Shown here: positions 34,101 to 41,822 of the stretch, piece after piece
How positions within the stretch are numbered: the first letter of the stretch is position 1
How the letters are laid out: each line of letters starts with the position of its first letter
From: Lentisphaerota bacterium
Lineage (GTDB): Bacteria; Verrucomicrobiota; Lentisphaeria; Oligosphaerales; JABHEG01
Direction of reading: 5' to 3'
DNA: 55,353 nucleotides
NCBI GenBank assembly: GCA_018676675.1
Contig: JABHEG010000254.1
Location: forward strand, 1-55,353
Notes under the pieces: generated by a model
Database searches by the model: none
Seen by the model: the letters and a program-made list of their open reading frames with translations, nothing else
Told to the model about the DNA's origin: nothing
Position numbers and translations under genes: made by a program

Positions 34101-34220
34101 CGACTCGACCTGGCCGCCCTTCCCCCCGGGTATGGGTTCCAGTTCGAGCTGAAGATGACAGACACGACGGAGAACAGGTCCAACCCCATCGTTGATCACG
34201 TCTCAGTGACCTTTGAGTGA
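31182..34220 (+). CDS. Sulfatase fused to a five-bladed-propeller glycosidase-like domain
   Basis: A 1012-residue two-part protein. Residues ~45-490 are a complete S1 sulfatase (PPNIVVVLCDDLGYGD, C92 in CTPTRYGLLTG, IIGKWHLD, FSSDNGCSK). A basic linker (~498-519) leads to a ~485-residue domain that matches, end to end, the stand-alone protein at 41823-43361. That domain has the S-x-D-M-x-N-W and YYDFPNDQDPH patterns of GH43/GH117-like propellers; the precise family is uncertain. A signal peptide follows either ATG 31182 (AGGAG site) or ATG 31227. The fusion implies desulfation and cleavage of one substrate by one secreted protein. Confidence 0.85.
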   Translation: MNRRTLRVAVKEGRRMTDRALGVGAVLAALLGVAFPVAAAPPNIVVVLCDDLGYGDVQCLNPERGKIPTPNVDSLAKQGMTFTDAHSGSSVCTPTRYGLLTGRYSWRSRLQAGVSSGYRPCLIAPDRPTVASFLKAQGYHTAIIGKWHLDFQYLDPASGKPVKRPKKGKVAPVGTKIPDGPTTRGFDTYHGFHHARDMKGVIENDTVVEHDEPINMLPRLAREAVQYIDARSGGPPGQPFFLYVPLSSPHTPIVPTKEWQGKSGINPYADFVMQTDAVFGDILAALDRNGFTDNTLVIFSSDNGCSKAAGFPALNRHGHHPSAHLRGSKADIWEGGHRIPFIVRWPDKVAAGSINDQLICLTDLFATTAALLGKPLPKGSAEDSVSFLPAFSGKPIASTRNGVIHHSISGHFAYRTGKWKLCLAKGSGGWTAPKEKSVPADAPEAQLYDLKEDPAEKTNLYALRPEVAAELLKQLESDVQRGRSTKGEPAQNDVTNVKLWKSRVEKRSRQVRKSRRAGVPQASSSQTPGIWAVDSQEDWESHRAAAENAEIKEGALYPTQRTATFQSTIKRYAAKRQAASLTVRQSDLWQNWNPCPNIGPTRLGDSPVLLSLGPQDYWIMGRCQVRPKKPEETVELPGYDAPLLRTAKPNEFIAPGGLEPHAGGYQAWHSRDMKNWVYYGSVTEKFSTWVTNAEYVDGKFYIYYDFPNDQDPHLYIDSDLTDGKPGKNMGLALADPSHGSDCTVIRDKGGSFHIVYEDWSPIFANRRSFDSPLAGHAVSPDGIKDFKILPPAVDERTTPTGVIKTYKHPHWVKEDPKRFTSDIGEYEVHTPEQYAYGDWAAICVGSQYYLFGDFDPPPGKHPKSKDGKGSRGSHMSVGWFTSESLDKQFRFCDKIGSGHPDPDICFAEDQFYLATQQRTDYTSPGPWVESVEVRVGVDTSNDGRIDRWTPWQEIKETYDYTPGFAKHVKRLPARLDLAALPPGYGFQFELKMTDTTENRSNPIVDHVSVTFE

Positions 34221-34244
34221 GAGAGACGCCCTGACGGGAGACGA

Positions 34245-35378
34245 ATGGTGAAACACGCAACCCAGATCGTTCTCGCATTCCTGTTCGGGACCGGCCTCGC
34301 CGGCGCCCTCGAACCGCTGGAGTCGGACCCCGACTACCTGAAAGCTGCCAATCACCGCTTCCTGGCGAAGCACGACAAGAATGGAGACGGCACATTCGAG
34401 AAAGACGAGAACGAAAGAGAATGGCGGAGAAGCAAACGGCTGGACAAGAACAGAGACGGCAAGCTCGACGCGGGCGAACTGAAGCAGCGCCAACTGAGAT
34501 ACGTGGGAAGCAGCGGAAGGCAATTGCGCGATGTCTGTTTCAAACGCACGGAGACAGGCAAGGTCTATCTTGACGTCTACTTCCCCGATGTGGCCGTCGG
34601 CGGCGCAAAGCCGGTGGCGCTCTACACGCACGGAGGTGGATGGGCCGCAGGGAGTCGGCACGGCGCGGGGAATGCGTTATTCAACACCGTCCACATCGCC
34701 CTGCTCAAGCAGGGCTTCTGCGTCGTCTCCGTGGGCTACCGCCTGGTCAAGAAAGGCGGAGAAACGGCGATGCGCGACTGCGTGATCGATGCGAAGGACG
34801 CGCTCCGTTTTGTCTCCGCGCACCGTGAGGCGCTCGGTATCGACCCGATGCGCACCTACACCTTTGGCGACTCTGCGGGGGGACAACTCTCGCAGATGGT
34901 GCTGCTCTCGCCGCCGGAGAACCTGACAGGTGCCCCAGAGTTGGCCAAGTACCCGTACAAGACCGTGGCTGGCGTCTCCTGGTATGGTCCCTGTGATTTT
35001 GAGGATGAACAACTGTTCAACCACAATGACCGTGAGAATTTCCGCGACCGTTTTGGCCCGCGCATTCTGGGCCCCAACTCCAAGCCGGAGGACAAGCTTA
35101 GGCTCTACCGGGAGATGAGCCCAGTCAAATACCTGACCAAAGACAGCCCCCCCCTGCTGATGATCCAAGGGGACAAGGACACCACAATTCCAGTCAAGCA
35201 TGCCTACCACATGGAGAAGCGGGCGGTAGCCCTCGACGCTCCGGTAGAGATCATGATCATCAAGAATGCCGGACACAACTGGCGGAAAGCCGATGGCATC
35301 ACGCCGATTGAGCCGTCCACAAAGGCCATTGTCCAGCGCACCGTCAACTTCCTGATGGAGCACAGTCATGCGAAGTAG
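34245..35378 (+). CDS. Exported alpha/beta-hydrolase esterase with EF-hands
   Basis: A 377-residue protein with a signal peptide (IVLAFLFGTGLAGA). Two EF-hand loops (DKNGDGTFEKDE and DKNRDGKLDAGE, residues ~46-80) precede an alpha/beta-hydrolase domain. The catalytic residues are S210 in GDSAGG, D312 in GDKDTTIP and H344 in AGHNW, with THGGGWAAG as the oxyanion loop. This fits a carbohydrate acetylesterase-like enzyme that removes O-acyl groups from polysaccharide; the calcium-binding loops may stabilise it outside the cell. It overlaps the next gene by 11 bp. The acyl group and sugar are inferred from context. Confidence 0.83.
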   Translation: MVKHATQIVLAFLFGTGLAGALEPLESDPDYLKAANHRFLAKHDKNGDGTFEKDENEREWRRSKRLDKNRDGKLDAGELKQRQLRYVGSSGRQLRDVCFKRTETGKVYLDVYFPDVAVGGAKPVALYTHGGGWAAGSRHGAGNALFNTVHIALLKQGFCVVSVGYRLVKKGGETAMRDCVIDAKDALRFVSAHREALGIDPMRTYTFGDSAGGQLSQMVLLSPPENLTGAPELAKYPYKTVAGVSWYGPCDFEDEQLFNHNDRENFRDRFGPRILGPNSKPEDKLRLYREMSPVKYLTKDSPPLLMIQGDKDTTIPVKHAYHMEKRAVALDAPVEIMIIKNAGHNWRKADGITPIEPSTKAIVQRTVNFLMEHSHAK

Positions 35379-36846
35379 CACTCATTCAGAACAGGTCCCG
35401 GCCGTCTCTCCTTCCTCCGACGGGCCGGAAGCCCGGTCGCTCCACGAGCAGTGGTTGGCCATGAACCAGTCGCCGGAGAAGCGAGCGGCCATGGCGTGGT
35501 TCAATGAGGCCAAGTACGGCATGTTCATTCACTGGGGGCTCTACTCGCAGGCCGCCGGCAGCTGGAAAGGAGTCCGGATCGATGATTCGCCCTATCCGGG
35601 GCCACGCGTGGCCGAATGGCTGATGTCCACGTTCCGGATTCCACGGGCAGAGTACGCGGAACTGGCCAGGACGTTCAACCCCGACACGTCCTTCGCTTCG
35701 GCAATTGCCCGGCTCGCGAAAGACGCGGGGATGACGTACGTGGTGATCACGACCAAACACCATGATGGTTTCGCGCTGTTCGATTCGGCCAGCTCTGATT
35801 TCGACGTGGTGGACGCCACACCGTATGGAGCCGACGCGATCAGAGAACTCTACGACGCCTGCCTGGCAGAGGGCTTGGCGTTCGGCGCCTATTACTCACA
35901 CGGAAATGACTGGCGCGATGGCACGGACGGCAACTATGCCGAAATCAAGAAAGCCAACGACGCGTTGGGTGTTGAGACCAGATGGCAGGGCAAGAACCTG
36001 TGGGATCCGAGCCCCAATGCCTATGAGGAGTATCTCGAGACCAAGGCCTACCCGCAGGTTGCCGAACTGCTGCACTTGCTGCCCGAACTGCGCCTGATCT
36101 GGTTCGACGGTGAGGGGTTCATTACCGAGGAGCAGTCCTTCCTATTCTACAAACTCATCTATGACATCAATCCGGATGTCATCGTCAACCGACGCGTCGG
36201 GCACAACTTCGGCGACTATCTCGACGCGGGGGACAACAAGATTCCGTCCGCCTTCGAGACACTTCTCAAGCCTTGGGAAACCTGTGGCACCACCAACAAT
36301 TCCTGGGGCTACAAGGCCTACGACAACGACTGGAAGAGTACCCAGGAGATCCTGTACTACTTCATCGATATCGTGTCCAAGGGCGGAAACTACCTGCTGA
36401 ACGTTGGTCCGGATGGAAACGGGCATGTTCCCGAGCCCTGTAGCCAACGCCTGCGCGAGGTCGGCCAGTGGCTGAAGATCAACGGCGAAGCAGTCTACGG
36501 CACGACTCGCTGGAAAACGCCCCACGAAGGAGCAGACGAAACGCCCCTCGGAGGCACAGGACACCGTGCAGCAAAGGGCTTCTCGCGCACCTTCACGCCT
36601 GACGATTTCTGGTTCACCTGCAAGGGCAACATCGTCTACGCCATCTCGCTCGTTCCGGCCGAAGACAGCGTACGTATTCGCTCGCTAGGCAAAGAGGCCG
36701 GGACAATCCTGGACGTCCGACTGCTCGGGAGCGACCGGAAGGTCGAATGGGACCAAACGGCTACGGCTCTGGAACTCGACCTCCACGGTGCTGCAACCGG
36801 AGAGAACGGTTTCGCGGTCGCAGTCGTCCTCGAATTGGCGGAGTAA
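35368..36846 (+). CDS. GH29 alpha-L-fucosidase
   Basis: A 492-residue GH29 enzyme. AKYGMFIHWGLYS, TTKHHDGFALF and LIWFDGEGF are diagnostic, with nucleophile D247. YLLNVGPDGNG closes the barrel, and a short C-terminal beta domain follows. The N terminus is polar with no signal peptide, so a cytoplasmic site is likely, unlike the secreted neighbours. The gene overlaps the esterase gene by 11 bp and is clearly in the same operon. Linkage preference (alpha-1,3/4 or others) cannot be told from sequence. Confidence 0.92.
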   Translation: MRSSTHSEQVPAVSPSSDGPEARSLHEQWLAMNQSPEKRAAMAWFNEAKYGMFIHWGLYSQAAGSWKGVRIDDSPYPGPRVAEWLMSTFRIPRAEYAELARTFNPDTSFASAIARLAKDAGMTYVVITTKHHDGFALFDSASSDFDVVDATPYGADAIRELYDACLAEGLAFGAYYSHGNDWRDGTDGNYAEIKKANDALGVETRWQGKNLWDPSPNAYEEYLETKAYPQVAELLHLLPELRLIWFDGEGFITEEQSFLFYKLIYDINPDVIVNRRVGHNFGDYLDAGDNKIPSAFETLLKPWETCGTTNNSWGYKAYDNDWKSTQEILYYFIDIVSKGGNYLLNVGPDGNGHVPEPCSQRLREVGQWLKINGEAVYGTTRWKTPHEGADETPLGGTGHRAAKGFSRTFTPDDFWFTCKGNIVYAISLVPAEDSVRIRSLGKEAGTILDVRLLGSDRKVEWDQTATALELDLHGAATGENGFAVAVVLELAE

Positions 36847-36867
36847 GCACCATTCGAACAGTGGTGC
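36847..36867. repeat. Small hairpin between fucosidase and sulfatase genes
   Basis: GCACCA (36847-36852) and TGGTGC (36862-36867) are perfect arms with a 9-nt loop, starting right after the fucosidase stop codon. There is no T-run, so it is more likely an mRNA-stability or attenuating structure than a full terminator. Confidence 0.4.
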
Positions 36868-36916
36868 GGGACTTCCGGAACCGCAAGCAAAGGCCATTTC
36901 AACAAAAGAGTCCCGG

Positions 36917-38449
36917 ATGAACAGCCAGACCCCAGCTCTTTTCTGCCTCTTGGCCCTATGCCTCGCGTGTAGCTGGGCCCCCGCCAAGCCCCTGCAAGGT
37001 GACCGTCCGAACATCATCTACCTGATGGCGGATGACCAGAATGTCGGGTCGGTAGGCTGCTATGGAAACTCGGACGTGAGCACGCCGAACATGGACAAAC
37101 TGGGGCACGACGGAGTGATCTTCGACCGGCATTACAACACCACCGCCATATGCATGGCGAGTCGGGCCAATGTGTTCACCGGGATGTATGAGTACAAGAC
37201 AGGGACCAACTTCAGCCATGGCAGCATGAAGCCTGAGGTCTGGGCGAAGTCCTATCCCCTGCTCCTCAAGGAAGCGGGTTACCTGACAGCGTTTGCGGGA
37301 AAATTCGGCATCGAAGTGGTGGGTAAGGGCCTTTGTGAAAGCGACTTCGACATCTGGGGCGGCGGCCCCGGTCAGACGTCATACCGCACCCAACGCAATC
37401 GCTCGATGGCGAAGTACGCAGAGGAATTCCCTCATGCCACCCTGTCCTACGGCGCCTTCGGACGGGACGTGATACGCCAAGCGGTTGAGCAGAATAGGCC
37501 GTTCTGTCTTTCCATCAGTTTCAAAGCTCCGCACCGTCCGGTGCAACCCGATCCTGCATTCGATGCCGTCTATGCCGGAAAGACCTTTACCAAACCGGCC
37601 AATTTTGGCCGCGAAGCGGGAGAGCATCTGTCCGCACAGAGCAAACAGGGTCGTCAGTACCCGCGCTTCCGAGGATGGAAGTACGATACGGACTATGACG
37701 GGGTCATGGCGAAGTACTACCAACTCATCTACGCGATCGACGTAGCCGTTGGGATGATCCGCGACGAGCTGGCGGTTCAGGGCGTTGCCGACAACACCGT
37801 CATCATCTACACCAGCGACAACGGCTACATCTGTGGGGCACACGGATATGGGTCCAAGGTGCTGCCCATGGAAGAGTCGGCCCGGGCTCCTCTGATGATC
37901 TTCGATCCACGCAGTTCTTCCGCCGGTAAAGAGCTCCGTTGTGGTGCACTCACGGGTAACATCGATTTTGCCCCCACCATCCTGGAATTGGCCGGGCTAC
38001 CGAGGCCCGGGAACATGGACGGTCTCAGTCTCATGCCTTTGGTGAGGAACCCACGGTCGAGCATTCGCGAACAGATGGCGTTCATGAACGTCTGGGGAGA
38101 CTTGCCGACCCACAGCCTCACCTGCCTGACCAGGGAGTGGAAGTACACCTACTGGTGGTACGGAGACTCGAACATGAAGCCCGCGGAGGAACTGTTCAAC
38201 CTGGCCACGGATCCCCTGGAAATGGCCAATCTCGCCAACAACCCGGAACAGGCCTCTGCCCTGCGCTCGATGCGCGCACGATACGATGTGGAGGTCAAAC
38301 GGTGGAAACAACACGCCGTTCCGTACAACAACTACCAACAGTACGGACAGCTCTTCGACCGGACCATTCTCTGGAACAAGAAGGCGACCGCGAAGAGCAG
38401 GAAAATGAAGAAAACAGCGAAGCACGGTTCCCTGAACGAACACGAGTAG
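36917..38449 (+). CDS. Exported sulfatase with C-x-A-x-R active site
   Basis: A 510-residue sulfatase with a signal peptide (LFCLLALCLACSWAPA). RPNIIYLMADDQN carries the metal aspartates. C79 in CMASRANVFTG is the formylglycine residue, in the rarer C-x-A-x-R form rather than C-x-P-x-R. IYTSDNGYICG is the later metal site. FAGKFGIEVVG replaces the usual GKWHLG, so the active-site lysine is present but the histidine is shifted or lost. The last ~25 residues are Lys-rich (KKATAKSRKMKKTAKHGS). It belongs to the operon. It is a distinct S1 subfamily from the other four; the substrate is unknown. Confidence 0.88.
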   Translation: MNSQTPALFCLLALCLACSWAPAKPLQGDRPNIIYLMADDQNVGSVGCYGNSDVSTPNMDKLGHDGVIFDRHYNTTAICMASRANVFTGMYEYKTGTNFSHGSMKPEVWAKSYPLLLKEAGYLTAFAGKFGIEVVGKGLCESDFDIWGGGPGQTSYRTQRNRSMAKYAEEFPHATLSYGAFGRDVIRQAVEQNRPFCLSISFKAPHRPVQPDPAFDAVYAGKTFTKPANFGREAGEHLSAQSKQGRQYPRFRGWKYDTDYDGVMAKYYQLIYAIDVAVGMIRDELAVQGVADNTVIIYTSDNGYICGAHGYGSKVLPMEESARAPLMIFDPRSSSAGKELRCGALTGNIDFAPTILELAGLPRPGNMDGLSLMPLVRNPRSSIREQMAFMNVWGDLPTHSLTCLTREWKYTYWWYGDSNMKPAEELFNLATDPLEMANLANNPEQASALRSMRARYDVEVKRWKQHAVPYNNYQQYGQLFDRTILWNKKATAKSRKMKKTAKHGSLNEHE

Positions 38450-38513
38450 GATCCAGTGGTCTGAAATACACCGTTATGGCTATTCGCAACCGCGGAACCA
38501 AGTGAGGAAGACA

Positions 38514-41500
38514 ATGAAAAACCATAGCTGTGTCAGACGAGTGCTTGCCGTTGCGGCGGTTGTTGCCGGTCTGTTTTCAGGGGTGCTGCATGCAGCCTCC
38601 CCTTTGGACAGACGCATGATCGGCGGGATTGTGGTGACGCTTGACTTCAGCGACGGCCCATTCTTCACCGACCTGGCGGCCGCCCGGAAGTTGGTGATTC
38701 ATGGGCTTGTTCAAACGGATGTGGAACTGGAAACGGCGCGGAATTCGATCAAGCAGAAGGGGCTCTACGGGAGGGTTTCGTGTGATCGTTTCAATGGCAG
38801 AGAACTGCCCTACATCGACAACCTGGTAAACGTCGTGTTGTGCAAGCGCACAGGCAAAGTGCCCAAGGCAGAGCTGATGCGGGTTCTGGCCCCGGGCGGA
38901 CTGCTGATGGTCAAGGGGGATGACGGCTGGGCAGAGACAGTCAAACCTTGGCCAGACGGAATGGATGAGTGGAACCAGTTTCTGCACGGCGCAGACAATA
39001 ACGGCGTTTCGCTGGACAACGTGGGCACGCCGCAACGCCTCCGTTGGTGCGATGGCCCCGCGTTCGGTCGCTCCAAAGCCCTTTCTCCTTCCGTCACCAG
39101 CATGGTCTCCGCCAATGGCGTTGTGCTCACCGTTGAAGACCGGGCAACCACTGAAGACATCAATGCCCCGGTGGAATACGTCCTGGTTGCCCGCGACGCG
39201 TTCAACGGGATCGAACTGTGGAAGCGGACACTGGAGAAGTGGGGAAGCTGGCAAACAAACAGCATAAAATCCATACCAACCCAGCAGCAGCGCAATCTTG
39301 CGGTCATCGGGGATTCGGTCTACTGCTGCGCGGAATTCGGCGGGTCACTCACGGTCTACGAGACAAGAACTGGGGTGCTAGTGCGTGTCTTTGGAAACAC
39401 TGAGGAGACGACGGAGTTCGCCATTGACGGCAACGTCCTCTATGCCATCAAGGGCACGCCCTACAGACTCAAGAAGCGTGATACAACACCCCACGACGTG
39501 GAGCTGTATGCCCTGGATCTGCGGCAAGGCACCATGATTTGGCGGTTGCCCATCGCTTCTGACTATACCGGTGGCACCCTGGCCGCAAAGGGGACCCGCC
39601 TGGTCTACCACAGCAAGAATGGCTTGACCTGTCTGGATAGCGCATCCGGAAAGCCGCTGTGGACGGAGGCCATTGAAGCAAAGAGCGCGACGGCGGCTGA
39701 TGACACGACGTTGAGCGCGAAAGAGATGCGAAGAAGAGCCCGGAGAAAGGGCAAGAAGGCGAAGTCCGCAGGTCCTGTCGGCTACAGCCACAACAGCCAC
39801 CCTACCATTGTCATCGCGGATGAGATGGTTTTCTCTGCCATTGCTGCGTCTATCAATGCCAAGCGCCTTGGAGACGGCAAGACCCTTTGGACAGCTACAG
39901 GCCAGACCAACTACATGAAGAGCCCGGATCTATTCGTGGCCAATGGCGTGGTGTGGGGACGCGACCTACAGGGACGAGACGCGAAAACCGGCAAGATTAT
40001 CCGGGCCCTCAAGCAAGAGGTCACCGGTCCCATGTCGCACGACCGCTGCTATCGCAATCGCATTACCCATCGCTATTACCTGAACAGCGCCTCCGGCGGA
40101 ACGGATTTCCTGAAGCTGGACGGCAAGGCGGAGAGCCCCAATCCCTGGGTGCGGTCAACCTGCGGGTTGGCTGTCATGCCGGCCAACGGCATGATCTACA
40201 GCGGCCCGTATGTCTGCCAGTGCGCCATCGGGGCCATGATTACCGGGATGAATGGCTTGTACAACGGCACCGGGAATTCCGACACGCGCTTCACCACACG
40301 AATCGAACCGCGATTGATCAAAGGACCCGCTTACGGGCAAGTGATCAGTGATCAGGTACCATCTACCGGTGAGAGCGACTGGCCCACCTACCGTTACTCC
40401 AGCGCGAGAAGCGCCGTTTCGGGCATCGCCGTCCCCACGAAGATTTCCCGGAAATGGAAGGTGACGATCGGTTCGCACCCGACCGCACCGGTTGTGGCCG
40501 GGCAACACGTCTATGTCGCTGACCGCGACGGCTATGCCCTGTATGCCCTCGACCGGAGCAACGGGAAGACACGCTGGACCTTTACCGCCGGAGGACGCAT
40601 TGACAGCCCGCCGACCTACCATAGAGGGGTGGTTCTGTTCGGCAGCCGCGGCGGCTGGGTGTATTGCCTGCGCGCCTCGGATGGCCAGATGGTGTGGACG
40701 TTCAATGGCATGCCCGAACGGCGCCTGATCTGTGATGGAGGACGGCTTGAATCGGCCTGGCCGGTAAACGGCAGCGTAACGATTGAGCACGATACGGCCT
40801 ACTTCGCAGCGGGCCGCAGCACGTTCCTGGATGGCGGCATAGGGGTGTTTGGCCTCGACCCATTCAGCGGCAAGATGAAGTATGGAAAAATCATGCAAGG
40901 GCCGTACCAGGATGACGGCCGCAGTTTCCCGATCCCGGCCAGCGGAACATTCCAGCTTGAAGGGTTCAGATCCGGGATTTTCTCAAGTGCGGACAACACG
41001 CTGTTTATCCGGCATCAGGCCTTCACGCTCGACCTGACGCCAGTCAAACTCGCCGCGGTGAAGACGCTGCACCTGATGGCTTCCCCGGGATTCCTCAATG
41101 ATTCGCCACAGCACCGCACCTATTGGACGGTTGATCGGGATCTCCGCTATGGGGGGCCAACAGCGAAATTCGGAAACGGCCCGGCCGGCGACGCCATCGC
41201 CTTCGACGGCAAGCGGTTTTGTGAAATCCGTGGCTATGCTCCGGGGCGCAATCTGCCCGGGCGCGGCAAGACCCTGAAGCCCACAAGCGTCTACTCCATC
41301 TTTTCAGGGGACTTGGTGAGCAGAGATCACACCGGACGGAAGGACGACATTGCGAGTGTCGGCAAATGGGAGAAGAAGTGGGACACGCCCACGCCCTTTG
41401 CCGGACACGCGATCGCTGCCGCCAGGAACACGGTCCTTGCCGCTGGGGTCCCCATGCTGAAGGGCTTTTCAACCGAGGACACCAATGCCTCCTACGCAGG

Positions 41501-41666
41501 GGAAAGGGGGGGGATCGTCTGGCTCCTGAACAGGTCAAACGGCGAGAAATTGCAGGAGATCCGCCTCGACGCCGCACCAACTTGGGATGGCATCGCGATC
41601 GCCCACGGCAACTATTTCATCTGCCTGAAAGACGGCTCTGTGGTCTGCTACTCAGAAGAGCATTGA
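38514..41666 (+). CDS. Exported methyltransferase-like/PQQ-type beta-propeller protein 2
   Basis: A 1050-residue paralogue of the protein at 26478-29666, with a signal peptide (VLAVAAVVAGLFSGVLHA). Shared anchors include VARDAFNGIELW, GPMSHDRCYRN, RIDSPPTYHRG and LDAAPTWDGIAIA. Its Rossmann-like N terminus has lost the glycine loop (VVTLDFSDGPFF) while keeping VLAPGGLLMV, so methyl transfer here is doubtful. A Lys/Arg-rich insert (MRRRARRKGKKAKS, residues ~405-418) lies at a different place from that in paralogue 1. ATG 38514 follows GAGGAAG. It opens the second half of the operon. Confidence 0.75.
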   Translation: MKNHSCVRRVLAVAAVVAGLFSGVLHAASPLDRRMIGGIVVTLDFSDGPFFTDLAAARKLVIHGLVQTDVELETARNSIKQKGLYGRVSCDRFNGRELPYIDNLVNVVLCKRTGKVPKAELMRVLAPGGLLMVKGDDGWAETVKPWPDGMDEWNQFLHGADNNGVSLDNVGTPQRLRWCDGPAFGRSKALSPSVTSMVSANGVVLTVEDRATTEDINAPVEYVLVARDAFNGIELWKRTLEKWGSWQTNSIKSIPTQQQRNLAVIGDSVYCCAEFGGSLTVYETRTGVLVRVFGNTEETTEFAIDGNVLYAIKGTPYRLKKRDTTPHDVELYALDLRQGTMIWRLPIASDYTGGTLAAKGTRLVYHSKNGLTCLDSASGKPLWTEAIEAKSATAADDTTLSAKEMRRRARRKGKKAKSAGPVGYSHNSHPTIVIADEMVFSAIAASINAKRLGDGKTLWTATGQTNYMKSPDLFVANGVVWGRDLQGRDAKTGKIIRALKQEVTGPMSHDRCYRNRITHRYYLNSASGGTDFLKLDGKAESPNPWVRSTCGLAVMPANGMIYSGPYVCQCAIGAMITGMNGLYNGTGNSDTRFTTRIEPRLIKGPAYGQVISDQVPSTGESDWPTYRYSSARSAVSGIAVPTKISRKWKVTIGSHPTAPVVAGQHVYVADRDGYALYALDRSNGKTRWTFTAGGRIDSPPTYHRGVVLFGSRGGWVYCLRASDGQMVWTFNGMPERRLICDGGRLESAWPVNGSVTIEHDTAYFAAGRSTFLDGGIGVFGLDPFSGKMKYGKIMQGPYQDDGRSFPIPASGTFQLEGFRSGIFSSADNTLFIRHQAFTLDLTPVKLAAVKTLHLMASPGFLNDSPQHRTYWTVDRDLRYGGPTAKFGNGPAGDAIAFDGKRFCEIRGYAPGRNLPGRGKTLKPTSVYSIFSGDLVSRDHTGRKDDIASVGKWEKKWDTPTPFAGHAIAAARNTVLAAGVPMLKGFSTEDTNASYAGERGGIVWLLNRSNGEKLQEIRLDAAPTWDGIAIAHGNYFICLKDGSVVCYSEEH

Positions 41667-41822
41667 GTCCGAAGGCCCCAGTGAATGGTGGAAGGACGAA
41701 CGCAATAAGCCGATGTACGGCGCCCCCCTCAATTACTGACCTTGAAGAGAAGACCCATATTCCGACAATGTGCTGTTGGACAACGGCCTAAGTGGAGTGA
41801 AACCAAAGGATCACGAAGTATC

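Noticed and set aside
36879..36898. GGCCATTT before the sulfatase at 36917 as another copy of the 39-bp element
   Set aside because: Only the final CCATTT matches; the central ACACAACA and left part are absent.
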